Assembly (NCBI GenBank): GCA_903924715.1
Contig: CAIYCP010000251.1
Span: forward strand, 1-15,350
DNA from: an uncultured beta proteobacterium
GTDB lineage: Bacteria > Pseudomonadota > Gammaproteobacteria > Burkholderiales > Burkholderiaceae_B
DNA length: 15,350 bases
Reading direction: 5' to 3'
The notes under the pieces were generated by a model that was not told where the DNA came from, made no database searches, and saw nothing but the letters and a program-made list of their open reading frames with translations. This document shows positions 1-7,326 of this stretch, piece after piece; position 1 is the first letter of the stretch, and every line of letters begins with the position of its first letter. The position numbers and the translations under genes are program-made.

Positions 1-734
1 GCATGCATCACACGCTGACGATTTGTAATGTGTCGACCAGTGCCATGGTGCGTGAATGTGAACTAGCCTACATCACGCGCGCAGGTGTCGAAATCGGTGT
101 GGCCTCAACCAAAGCCTTCACCACGCAGTTGACAGCTCTATTTATGTTGACCTTGGCCTTGGCTCAGGTGCATCAGCAGCTGACAGATCAGCAAGAGGCT
201 GAGCACGTCAAAGCGTTGCGTCATTTACCGGCAGCGATTACTGCGGTGCTTGCACTCGAACCTCAAATCATGGGCTGGGCCGATCGTTTCGCAACAAAAG
301 AAAACGCATTGTTTTTGGGGCGCGGCATGCATTATCCAATCGCGCTTGAGGGCGCGCTTAAGCTTAAAGAGATTAGCTATATTCATGCCGAAGCTTATCC
401 AGCGGGTGAGCTTAAACATGGGCCTCTCGCCCTGGTGACCGAGCAAATGCCGGTGGTCACCATTGCACCCAATGATGCCTTATTAGAAAAGCTTAAATCT
501 AATATTCAAGAGGTACGGGCACGCGGTGGTGAGCTGTACGTATTTGCGGATATGGATACACGGATTGTGAGTGACGAAGGCGTGCATGTGATTCGTATGC
601 CCGAACACTATGGCTTGTTGTCACCCATCTTGCATACGATCCCTCTGCAATTATTGGCTTATCACACAGCGTGTGCGCGAGGCACCGATGTGGATAAGCC
701 ACGTAACCTAGCAAAGAGCGTGACGGTCGAGTAA
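1..734 (+). CDS. glmS: Glutamine--fructose-6-phosphate aminotransferase (isomerizing), C-terminal part, 5' end outside window
   Basis: This is the last ~243 residues of GlmS, which makes glucosamine-6-phosphate from fructose-6-phosphate and glutamine in the cytoplasm, the entry step to UDP-GlcNAc, peptidoglycan and LPS. E. coli GlmS has about 609 residues, so the glutaminase domain and most of the first SIS domain lie upstream of the window. Visible are the end of SIS1 (GVASTKAFTTQL, near residues 32-43 of the fragment) and a complete SIS2. By alignment from memory to the E. coli protein, the isomerase residues K485, E488, H504 and K603 correspond to fragment residues 120, 123, 139 and 238, and all are present. 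The C-terminus NLAKSVTVE is the invariant family ending. The ATG at position 3 is internal, not the start. The gene converges on the gamma-glutamyltransferase-like gene, with 13 bases between the stop codons and no terminator seen. Confidence 0.97.
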   Translation, partial: MHHTLTICNVSTSAMVRECELAYITRAGVEIGVASTKAFTTQLTALFMLTLALAQVHQQLTDQQEAEHVKALRHLPAAITAVLALEPQIMGWADRFATKENALFLGRGMHYPIALEGALKLKEISYIHAEAYPAGELKHGPLALVTEQMPVVTIAPNDALLEKLKSNIQEVRARGGELYVFADMDTRIVSDEGVHVIRMPEHYGLLSPILHTIPLQLLAYHTACARGTDVDKPRNLAKSVTVE

Positions 735-747
735 CAGACGCAGTCAG

Positions 748-2349
748 TTAGTAACCCACCGCCTCACCATCGCGGCGATGATCAGAGCCTGCTGCGTAGG
801 CAAAAGGGCCAACGCTTGACTGCGTTTCACCCAGTCGAGCAATTAATTGCGCGCTACCAAAATCGGTGCTGTCGGGCGCCGCTATAAGTGGGGCATGCCC
901 CATAGCTTTTAGGCCCGCCACCACTGCAGCGCTGACGCTCGCCTCGAGTGTGAGTTCAGCGGCATCATTGATACGCCAGCGTGGCGCATCTGAACAGGCC
1001 TGGGGATTGTGTTGCTCGACCACGCGGCGTAACACCATCTGCATATGACCCTGCGCTTGCATGTTGCCACCCATCACACCGAAGGCCATTTCAGGTTGAC
1101 CATCGCGCGTCATGAAGGCGGGGATGATGGTGTGCATGGGCCGCTTGCCACCCAGCACTTGATTAGGATGACCTGGCGTCGTGACAAAACCTGAACCACG
1201 ATTTTGTAAGGCGATGCCTGTTTTAGGGACCACAACACCCGATCCGAAACCTTTGAAGTTTGATTGAATCAACGAGATCATGCGGCCCTCTGCGTCAGAG
1301 GCACATAAATAGATCGTGCCGCCCGAGGGTGGTTGCCCAGCAGCGTAGGTGCCGGCTTTTTTCGGATCAATGAGTTTGGCGCGCTCGCGTGCATACGACT
1401 TGCTGAGCAGGTCTTTGACGCTGACTTTCATGAAGGCTGGGTCTGCAACGTGTGCGTACAAATCAGCAAAGGCGACACGCATGGCTTCGACTTCAAGATG
1501 CATGCGCTCGGCTGAGCCTGCAGCCGTTTCGTTGTATGGCAAATGTTCAATGATGTTCAGTGCGAGCAGCGCAGTGAGGCCTTGACCATTGGGTGGGATT
1601 TCATGAACGTCATAGCCACGAAAGTTGGTTGATACGGGCTCAACCCAGTCCGCTTGATGCGCGGCCAGATCGGCTTCGGTCATGACCGCGCCGCACTCGG
1701 CTGAAAATGCCGCAATCATTTTTGCTAAACGGCCACGATAAAACGATTCACCGTTTGTGCGTGCAATGTCTTCAAGTGTGTCAGCTTGATCGGCAAATTT
1801 CCAGATCTCACCGGTTGCGGGTGCACGACCATTGGGCATAAAGGCGCTAAAGCCCGGATGCTTGGCCAAGTCGGTGACCGCGGTGGCCCATTGCTTAGAA
1901 ATAATCGGACTGACCGGAAACCCCTCACGGGCGTGGCGAATAGCGTCTTTAAATAAATCTTCAAACGGCAGTTGACCAAACTTTTTGGATAACGCGACCC
2001 ATTGCGACACCGCACCCGGCACGGTCACCGAATCCCAACCATTCTTGGGCATGGTGGCCATGCCTTTAAAGCGCTCTGGCGACCAGGCAGCAGGCGCGCG
2101 TCCAGACGCGTTTAAGCCATGCAGTTTTTTACCATCCCAAATAATTGAAAAGCCGTCACCGCCGATGCCATTCATCGTCGGCTCGACGACGGTCAGCGTA
2201 ATGGCTGCAGCAATCGCGGCGTCAATCGCATTGCCTCCGCGTGCAAACACAGCTGCACCCGCTTGAGACGCGAGAGGCTGTGACGTTGAGACGATGTTGC
2301 GCGCAAGTACGGGTTGACGACCAGATTGGAATGGGAGTTGCCAGTTCAT
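748..2349 (-). CDS. Gamma-glutamyltransferase family protein (cytoplasmic, YwrD-like Ntn hydrolase)
   Basis: A 533-residue N-terminal-nucleophile hydrolase of the gamma-glutamyltransferase superfamily. Known members cleave or transfer gamma-glutamyl groups or hydrolyse related amides after autocleavage into two subunits. The ATG at 2349 is chosen because MNWQLPFQSGRQPVLARN is the usual start of this subfamily. An in-frame TTG at 2394 would only add an unconserved 15-residue extension. Motifs, numbered from that ATG: NASGRAP near 80-86 with the Arg that contacts the gamma-glutamyl carboxylate in characterised enzymes; GGT at 343-345, where Thr345 is the expected nucleophile; FGSGVV near 358-363; and GVMGGNMQAQGH near 424-435. 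The nucleophile is followed by Ile-Tyr, as I recall for YwrD-like proteins, rather than the Thr-His of secreted E. coli Ggt. No signal peptide is seen, so a cytoplasmic location is expected. The true substrate is uncertain. A terminator separates it from the upstream transaminase gene. Confidence 0.9.
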   Translation of the reverse strand: MNWQLPFQSGRQPVLARNIVSTSQPLASQAGAAVFARGGNAIDAAIAAAITLTVVEPTMNGIGGDGFSIIWDGKKLHGLNASGRAPAAWSPERFKGMATMPKNGWDSVTVPGAVSQWVALSKKFGQLPFEDLFKDAIRHAREGFPVSPIISKQWATAVTDLAKHPGFSAFMPNGRAPATGEIWKFADQADTLEDIARTNGESFYRGRLAKMIAAFSAECGAVMTEADLAAHQADWVEPVSTNFRGYDVHEIPPNGQGLTALLALNIIEHLPYNETAAGSAERMHLEVEAMRVAFADLYAHVADPAFMKVSVKDLLSKSYARERAKLIDPKKAGTYAAGQPPSGGTIYLCASDAEGRMISLIQSNFKGFGSGVVVPKTGIALQNRGSGFVTTPGHPNQVLGGKRPMHTIIPAFMTRDGQPEMAFGVMGGNMQAQGHMQMVLRRVVEQHNPQACSDAPRWRINDAAELTLEASVSAAVVAGLKAMGHAPLIAAPDSTDFGSAQLIARLGETQSSVGPFAYAAGSDHRRDGEAVGY

Positions 2350-2462
2350 GAGTGAAAGGGTTCCTGCAAATGTTAAGAAACGGTAAGAGGTCAATGTAGT
2401 GACGCCATCATAGTCTTTGGCGAGGGTTCTGGCATCTTGAGCCCGCTGCGCGGAGTGGCGCC

Positions 2463-2490
2463 AACAAAAAAGGGCGCCGAAGCGCCCTTT
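2463..2490 (-). terminator. Rho-independent terminator with UUCG tetraloop, downstream of the aminotransferase
   Basis: On the minus strand a perfect 9-bp stem (AAAGGGCGC pairing with GCGCCCTTT) closes a TTCG loop. The run of six T that includes the last stem bases (2471-2466) serves as the U-tract. It starts 36 bases after the aminotransferase stop codon. UUCG is an exceptionally stable RNA tetraloop and common in intrinsic terminators. The orientation fits the aminotransferase transcript and implies that the downstream gamma-glutamyltransferase-like gene has its own promoter in the remaining ~110 bases. Confidence 0.88.
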
Positions 2491-2525
2491 CCAGCAAAGG
2501 AGAGTAATTGACCCCTCCCTCGTTT

Positions 2526-3872
2526 TTACCCCACCATGTGAATGGCTTTTTTGACCGTTGTGAAGATTTCGTCGATCTGCTCTTCACTCACAATGAGTGG
2601 TGGCGAGAAGGCAAGGCTGTCGCCGGTGAAGCGTGTCAGAACACCCATCTCCATACACTTCAAGAACACATCATAGGCGCGTGCGCCTGGTGCACCTGGG
2701 CGTGATTCAAGCTCAACTGCACCCATCAAGCCCAGATTACGAATGTCTTTGACATAGGGCTCGCCACGCAGAGCATGAATGGCTTTTTCAAACTTCGGTG
2801 CCAAGGCTAGCGAGCGATCAAATAGTTTTTCGCGTTTGTAGATTTCTTGGGTGGCCAAGCAAGCAGCCGCAGCGGCTGGATGCGACGAGTAGGTGTAACC
2901 GTGATACATCTCAATCGCATTCGCTGGGCTCGCGTTGATGATTGTGTCATGAATATGCGTACTTGCAGCGACGCCTGACATTGGGATCGCAGCGTTATTA
3001 ATCGCCTTGGCCATCGTGATCATGTCTGGGGTGACACCAAAAAATTCGCTTGCAGTTGCTTTACCTAAGCGACCAAAACCAGTGATCACTTCATCAAAAA
3101 TCAACAAGATGCCATGCTTGGTACAAATTTCGCGCAGACGTTGCAGGTAGCCAACGGGGGGCACCAATACGCCAGTTGAGCCGGCTACGGGCTCAACGAT
3201 CACTGCGGCGATCGTTGACGCGTCGTGCAAGGCGCACAGGCTTTCAAGATGGTCGGCTAAATGCATGCCCCACTGAGGCTGGCCTTTACTAAAGCCCATG
3301 TCAGGAATGCTATGCGTGTGTGGAAGATGATCAACGCCAGGAATTAAATTGGCTGAGTACGCTTTACGATTGGCAACGATGCCGCCCACTGAAATACCAC
3401 CAAAACCGACGCCGCTGTAACCACGCTCACGGCCGATCAAACGGGTGCGTTGCCCTTCGCCGCGCGCACGGTGATAGGCGAGTGCCATCTTCAGCGCGGT
3501 ATCAACAGCCTCAGAACCTGAGTTGGCAAAGAAGATGCGGTCAAGCCCTTTAGGCATCACGCCGGCAACAACTTTTGCCGCTTCAAAGGCAATGGGGTGC
3601 GCCATTTGAAAAGGAGGCGCGTAATCAAGCTCTTTCATTTGCTTGTGTACGGCTTCGATAATTTCTGCACGACCATGGCCTGCGTTGACACACCAGAGGC
3701 CAGCGCTTGCATCAAGCAACTTTTGGCCATCGATGGTGGTGAAATGCATATCCTTGGCGCTTTGCAGAATACGCGGAGCGGCTTTGAACTGGCGGTTGCC
3801 TGTAAAGGGCATCCAGAAATTGGTCATGTCCACGCTGTTGGACAGGCTTACGGCTTCAGTGACAGCATTCAT
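2526..3872 (-). CDS. Omega-amino acid (beta-alanine-type):pyruvate aminotransferase, class III PLP enzyme
   Basis: A 448-residue fold-type I, class III aminotransferase. The closest family I recognise is the omega-amino acid:pyruvate aminotransferase of Pseudomonas (BauA/OAPT), which moves the amino group of beta-alanine or other omega-amino acids to pyruvate, giving malonate semialdehyde and alanine. Visible features: HWMP-like NFWMPFT at 18-24, SGSEA at 118-122 (PLP phosphate loop), IFDEVITGFGR at 258-268 with Asp260 for the pyridine nitrogen, and MAKAINNAAIPM at 287-298 with Lys289 as the Schiff-base lysine. GYSG at 151-154 replaces the GYHG usual in class III enzymes. Length matches the family. 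The ATG at 3872 is preceded by GGAG at a 6-base spacing. The gene diverges from a MocR-type regulator, a classic arrangement (compare GabR-gabT), suggesting regulation by that protein. Exact donor specificity is inferred. Confidence 0.9.
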   Translation of the reverse strand: MNAVTEAVSLSNSVDMTNFWMPFTGNRQFKAAPRILQSAKDMHFTTIDGQKLLDASAGLWCVNAGHGRAEIIEAVHKQMKELDYAPPFQMAHPIAFEAAKVVAGVMPKGLDRIFFANSGSEAVDTALKMALAYHRARGEGQRTRLIGRERGYSGVGFGGISVGGIVANRKAYSANLIPGVDHLPHTHSIPDMGFSKGQPQWGMHLADHLESLCALHDASTIAAVIVEPVAGSTGVLVPPVGYLQRLREICTKHGILLIFDEVITGFGRLGKATASEFFGVTPDMITMAKAINNAAIPMSGVAASTHIHDTIINASPANAIEMYHGYTYSSHPAAAAACLATQEIYKREKLFDRSLALAPKFEKAIHALRGEPYVKDIRNLGLMGAVELESRPGAPGARAYDVFLKCMEMGVLTRFTGDSLAFSPPLIVSEEQIDEIFTTVKKAIHMVG

Positions 3873-3874
3873 GG

Positions 3875-3889
3875 GATTCTCCGAGAATC
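3875..3889. repeat. Inverted repeat overlapping the aminotransferase ribosome binding site
   Basis: GATTCTC and GAGAATC are perfect 7-base arms separated by one base, directly in front of the aminotransferase ATG. The GGAG Shine-Dalgarno (3882-3879 on the minus strand) lies in the centre and right arm. As DNA it could be an operator half-site pair. An RNA hairpin would need a loop made from inner bases. The function is inferred and the element may be fortuitous. Confidence 0.45.
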
Positions 3890-3929
3890 GGGTTGAAGCC
3901 TTACTTTAGCGCCTTCGTTGGGTTTTTGG

Positions 3930-3967
3930 CCAGTACAGTTGCACGGATTTGTGGCAAACTGTACTGA
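3930..3967. promoter_or_regulatory. Divergent control region: perfect 10-bp inverted repeat over two candidate promoters
   Basis: CAGTACAGTT (3931-3940) is repeated inverted as AACTGTACTG (3957-3966), with 16 bases between the arms and 26 bases from arm to arm. Weak sigma-70-like boxes sit symmetrically in it. Plus strand: TTGCAC 3939-3944, 17-base spacer, TACTGA 3962-3967. Minus strand: TTGCCA 3957-3952, 16-base spacer, TACTGG 3935-3930. Each candidate -10 box falls in the far arm of the repeat. This layout suits a regulator, most likely the adjacent MocR protein, that controls both divergent genes. The repeat is seen directly; promoter and operator roles are inference. Confidence 0.55.
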
Positions 3968-4023
3968 TTCATTCACTCTAGGCTCAGTCGCGCTTGTGCG
4001 CTGCAGCGAACTCGGTGCGCTCC

Positions 4024-5424
4024 ATGGCGTTGACCCTCACACTCGATCGAAATGCTGACCGAACCCTGGTTGATCAAATAGTCGTTGCAGTGACTGCGGC
4101 GATTGCGCGGCGTGCCTTGCGTGCCGGTGACGCATTACCCTCTGTTCGGCAGTTTGCACGTACCCATGGGCTGAGTGCGTTTACGGTGTCCGAGGCGTAT
4201 CAGCGCTTAGTGGCAGCGGGCAAAGTCGTGGCGAAACGCGGCGCGGCCTATCGGGTGGTTGATTCGCATGCGACCGAGCCCTCAGTTGCTCCAGTTTGGT
4301 CAGCCCCAAGTTTGAACGCAGCCTGGTTATTGTCGGACGTATTCGCAGATCACTCGGTGCCAATTAAAGCAGGGTGCGGTTGGATACCGGGCGAATGGAT
4401 TAACGAAAGCGGTCTTCAGCATGCGTTGCGCACGCTGAGTCGAGTACCCGGTACACGCTTGGGTGGTTATGGACACCCTTTTGGCATGGCCTCGCTGCGC
4501 GATCAGATTGCAGTGATGCTGCGGCGCCATGACATTGCGGTTGAGTCTTCAAATGTGTTGTTGACGCAGGGCGCCACGCAAGCACTTGATTTGGTCGTGC
4601 GTACGCTGTTGCGCCCGGGCGATACGGTGGTGGTCGAAGATCCTTGTTATTGCAACCTATTGCAGATTTTGCAGCTCGCGGGGCTGAAGGTGGTGGGTTT
4701 GCCACGCACGGTGGACGGTCATGATTTTGATCAATTAGAACTACTCATTAAACGCACGCAACCAAAAGCGATTTTCGTTAATACCGTTTTACAAAATCCT
4801 TCAGGGTCGTCGTTATCGCTATCCCATGCCAAACGTTTGCTTGAAATTGCAGAGCAACACGGGTTGTGGGTGATTGAAGATGATATTTATCGAGAGCTGG
4901 CGGCGGACGGCGCACCTTGCCTTGCGGCGCTAGAAGGACTGCGACGGGTGATTTATATTTCGGGGTTTTCAAAAACAATCACCCCGACGCTGCGCGTGGG
5001 TTACCTGGCTGCACACCCTGATGTGCTGGCAAGTTTGGCGCGCAGCAAAATGGCCGTTGGGCTGACGTCGTCTGAGATGGCCGAACGCATCGTCGCGAAC
5101 GTATTAAGTGAAGGGCACTACCAGCAACACGTGCAATTTTTGACTGAAAAATTGCGTCAGGCACATCGACAGGTTGGCGCGAGTTTGCAGGCAGTGGGTG
5201 TTGAGTTGTTTCATACGCCTGAAGCAGGTCTGTTTTTATGGGGGCGTTTGCCAATCGAGCCTAAGCACAGTGTGAGCGTCGCGACGCGCGCTTTGCAGCA
5301 TGGTATTTGGTTGGCGCCTGGCGCCTATTTTCGGCCAGAAGATCGCGCGTCGAACTGGTTTCGTTTTAACGTTGCAACCTCAGACCATCCCGTGTTGTGG
5401 GACTTCATTCGAACGCTCACCTAG
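4024..5424 (+). CDS. MocR/PdxR-type transcriptional regulator (GntR wHTH fused to aminotransferase class I/II domain)
   Basis: A 466-residue chimeric regulator of the MocR subfamily. An N-terminal winged helix (about 1-78, with ALPSVRQFARTHGLSAFTV-type recognition sequence) is joined by a short linker to a fold-type I aminotransferase-like domain (about 110-466). PLP ligands appear intact: Asn258 in QNPSG, Asp286/Asp287 in IEDDIY, Lys317 in SGFSKT as the Schiff-base lysine, and Arg447 for a carboxylate. MocR proteins usually sense PLP or a PLP-amino acid adduct and control the adjacent PLP-dependent or vitamin B6 gene. Here the divergent neighbour is a transaminase, so GabR-like control of it is the simplest reading. 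The ATG at 4024 is chosen because the family begins close to this point. A TTG at 3994 would extend it by 10 residues, and neither has a strong Shine-Dalgarno. Its TAG stop is shared with the opposing lrp-like gene. Confidence 0.9.
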   Translation: MALTLTLDRNADRTLVDQIVVAVTAAIARRALRAGDALPSVRQFARTHGLSAFTVSEAYQRLVAAGKVVAKRGAAYRVVDSHATEPSVAPVWSAPSLNAAWLLSDVFADHSVPIKAGCGWIPGEWINESGLQHALRTLSRVPGTRLGGYGHPFGMASLRDQIAVMLRRHDIAVESSNVLLTQGATQALDLVVRTLLRPGDTVVVEDPCYCNLLQILQLAGLKVVGLPRTVDGHDFDQLELLIKRTQPKAIFVNTVLQNPSGSSLSLSHAKRLLEIAEQHGLWVIEDDIYRELAADGAPCLAALEGLRRVIYISGFSKTITPTLRVGYLAAHPDVLASLARSKMAVGLTSSEMAERIVANVLSEGHYQQHVQFLTEKLRQAHRQVGASLQAVGVELFHTPEAGLFLWGRLPIEPKHSVSVATRALQHGIWLAPGAYFRPEDRASNWFRFNVATSDHPVLWDFIRTLT

Positions 5425-5906
5425 CGGTCAACGGCCAAATAAAGCGTCTCTTTGATTTCTTCCATCACGATATAGCTGCGCGACTCAGCAGACGCTGGCA
5501 GACGTTTAAGAATTTCGCCCAAGAGCTGCCGATACTTGCCCATCTCAGTTAAGCGCGCCTTCACTAAATAATCAAAATCACCCGAAACAAGATGACATTC
5601 CATGACCTCGGGGACATATTCAAGTTCTTTTTTAACCTTCTCAAAGACTTCGTCTGATTTGGTTGAAAGCTTGATCTCAAGAAATACCAAAAGATTTTTG
5701 CCAAGCGCAGCGGGATTGACGCGCGCGTAATAGCCCATGATGATGCCCTCACGCTCTAAACGCCGCACGCGTTCTGAGCAGGGGGTTGCCGACAGGTTTA
5801 CTTGATCGGCGAGGTCGGTCATTGAAATGCGCCCGTCGCGTTGCAATACATCGAGTATCTTGAGGTCAATACGATCAAGTGGGCGCGAGGGGTCTTTAAT
5901 CGTCAC
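5421..5906 (-). CDS. lrp: Lrp/AsnC-family transcriptional regulator, close to leucine-responsive Lrp
   Basis: A 161-residue Lrp-type DNA-binding protein with an N-terminal helix-turn-helix (about 12-60: DGRIS, DLADQVNLSATPCSERVRRLE) and a C-terminal RAM/effector domain. The stretches LVFLEI (63-68), ECHLVSGDFDYL (103-114) and IVMEEIK (146-152) closely follow E. coli Lrp, which has 164 residues. Such proteins form octamers or hexadecamers and respond to leucine or other amino acids. The start is a GTG at 5906, chosen because the resulting short lead before LDRIDLKIL matches the family; no strong Shine-Dalgarno is visible. It faces the MocR-type gene with a 4-base overlap of the two stop codons. 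It may be a global Lrp or a local AsnC-type regulator of the nearby amino-acid genes, so the symbol is by similarity to Lrp only. Confidence 0.9.
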   Translation of the reverse strand: MTIKDPSRPLDRIDLKILDVLQRDGRISMTDLADQVNLSATPCSERVRRLEREGIIMGYYARVNPAALGKNLLVFLEIKLSTKSDEVFEKVKKELEYVPEVMECHLVSGDFDYLVKARLTEMGKYRQLLGEILKRLPASAESRSYIVMEEIKETLYLAVDR

Positions 5907-6020
5907 GGCGCAGATCCAAAAGGTGAAAACAACAAAAGATAGGTAAAACAGTTTCTTTCTGGCTTGATTTTAGTGATTTCTGCTGTAATGTTGTTAGAAA
6001 CTTTTTACGCTAAGCGCTTA
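5907..6020. other. A+T-rich divergent region between lrp-like gene and esterase
   Basis: This 114-base region must hold the promoters of both flanking genes. It is clearly richer in A and T than its surroundings. It contains AGTTTCT (5950-5956) and its inverse AGAAACT (5996-6002), and a short palindrome AAACAGTTT (5946-5954). A weak plus-strand promoter candidate is TTGATT (5964-5969), a 16-base spacer, then TAATGT (5986-5991). Lrp proteins often bind A+T-rich DNA and autoregulate, so this is a plausible Lrp target, but no convincing consensus was identified. Confidence 0.35.
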
Positions 6021-7304
6021 ATGAATATGTCACTCGCGAACAAGACCGTCTCAGTCACACTTAAACAAGGGCAGGTCACAGGCCAACAGACTGGCGCTGT
6101 GACGCGATTCTTGGGGCTTCGCTACGCTGCGGCTCCGGTTGGTGCCTTGCGCTTTGCGCCACCGCAACCGGTGGGCGCAGCGCCGCCGTTTGATGCGACG
6201 AGACCCGCGCCGGTGTGTCCTCAGTTACCGTCGCGGTTACGCACGGTGATGGGAGACTTTGACGCGGTTCAAGATGAGGATTGTTTGCGCCTGTCGATCT
6301 GGACACCTGGGTGTGATCAGCGCAAGCGACCTGTGGTCGTGTGGTTGCACGGCGGGGCTTGGCAAAGCGGTGGTGGGTCACTGCCTTGGTATGACGGCAC
6401 GCGTTTAGCCCAGCGCGGCGATTGTGTGGTGGTGGGCGTGAATTATCGGCTGGCGGCGTTGGGCTGGTTATTTGTACCGGGCCAAACAGCGAACGTTGGG
6501 TTGTTAGATGAAGAAGCGGCGGTGCGGTGGGTGATTGAAAACATCCAGCAGTTTGGTGGAGACCCCGACAACGTCACGCTGATGGGGCAATCAGCGGGTG
6601 GCTTTAATATCGCGGCAATGCTTGCGCGCGCGCCCCTTTTTAAACGTGCGATTTTGCAAAGCGCGTCTCTTGGAAGGGGCTTTCGCGAGACCGAACAGGC
6701 GGCACACTTAAGCCGCGTTTTTTTGCAGGCGACTGGCGCGCAAACACTCGAGCAGGCGCGTGTGTTACCGGTCGCGGCCCTATTGGCCGCACAACAAGCC
6801 GAATCAGTAATGGCAGCGCTTAAAGAAGAGGGTGCAAATCGCAGTCTGTTTTGCCCGGTCGTTGATCAAGAAATGTTTGTCTCGCCGATTGCGCCGTTGA
6901 TGCAACAGGCAGTGAAGCGTGCAGATGTGCTGTTGGGATACACCCGCGATGAGATGGCTGCCTTTCCGGGTACGCAACGCAATCTTGCGAGCCAGCAATT
7001 AGGTGAAAAAATCTTTGGCCTCCCTTCGCGGCAGTGGGCAGAAGATGCGCGCACTGCCGGACGCGACGCCTGGATTTTCGAGTTTGCCTATGGCCCCAAT
7101 CCAGAGTTTGGTGCGTGCCATTGCATTGACTTACCGTTTGTTTTTGGTAATCTCGAGCACTTCACAGGCGCGGCAATGTTAGAGGGCATGGTGCCTGATC
7201 ATGGCCGGCGGTTGGTTGATGAAATCCAGACGGCGTGGATCGAGTTTATTCACGGGCGTTCACCGGGTTGGGCGTCGAGTCCCGTTGTACGAGTGTTTGA
7301 ATAG
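6021..7304 (+). CDS. Type-B carboxylesterase (PnbA-like alpha/beta hydrolase)
   Basis: A carboxylesterase/lipase of the type-B (COesterase) family, which hydrolyses carboxylic esters. Numbered from the ATG at 6021 (427 residues): an N-terminal FLGLRYAAAPVGALRF segment (30-45), EDCLRLSIWTP (86-96), oxyanion-hole HGG at 110-112, the nucleophile elbow GQSAG with Ser191, an acid residue Glu311 in YTRDE, and His367 in GACHCIDLPFVFG. These fit the family Ser-Glu-His triad. The protein is shorter than the usual ~490-540 residues, mainly between the acid residue and histidine. No convincing signal peptide is seen. A second ATG at 6027 and a TTG at 5964 are alternative starts; none has a clear Shine-Dalgarno. 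It lies only 22 bases before the Bug-receptor start, suggesting co-transcription. The natural ester is unknown. Confidence 0.88.
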   Translation: MNMSLANKTVSVTLKQGQVTGQQTGAVTRFLGLRYAAAPVGALRFAPPQPVGAAPPFDATRPAPVCPQLPSRLRTVMGDFDAVQDEDCLRLSIWTPGCDQRKRPVVVWLHGGAWQSGGGSLPWYDGTRLAQRGDCVVVGVNYRLAALGWLFVPGQTANVGLLDEEAAVRWVIENIQQFGGDPDNVTLMGQSAGGFNIAAMLARAPLFKRAILQSASLGRGFRETEQAAHLSRVFLQATGAQTLEQARVLPVAALLAAQQAESVMAALKEEGANRSLFCPVVDQEMFVSPIAPLMQQAVKRADVLLGYTRDEMAAFPGTQRNLASQQLGEKIFGLPSRQWAEDARTAGRDAWIFEFAYGPNPEFGACHCIDLPFVFGNLEHFTGAAMLEGMVPDHGRRLVDEIQTAWIEFIHGRSPGWASSPVVRVFE

Positions 7305-7312
7305 TCGTTAGC

Positions 7313-7317
7313 AAAGG
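7313..7317 (+). promoter_or_regulatory. Ribosome binding site that selects the start of the Bug receptor
   Basis: AAAGG is immediately adjacent to the ATG at 7318, which is too close to use. It is 9 bases before the in-frame ATG at 7327, which is workable. I therefore prefer the start at 7327, giving a protein three residues shorter. Confidence 0.5.
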
Positions 7318-7326
7318 ATGACAAAG

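Noticed and set aside
768..780. CATCGC-G-GCGATG palindrome near the 3' end of the gamma-glutamyltransferase-like gene, considered as a bidirectional terminator with glmS.
   Set aside because: It lies inside the coding sequence, has only six base pairs and no adjacent run of T on either strand.
2350..2394. TTG-initiated 15-residue extension of the gamma-glutamyltransferase-like protein, which could mimic a weak signal peptide.
   Set aside because: It lacks basic residues followed by a proper hydrophobic core and cleavage site, and the subfamily normally begins at the MNW sequence encoded from 2349.
5964..6020. Hydrophobic N-terminal extension of the esterase from a TTG at 5964, considered as a signal peptide.
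   Set aside because: It has no positive charge at its start, no cleavage motif and no ribosome binding site, and it would occupy most of the only promoter space for the gene.
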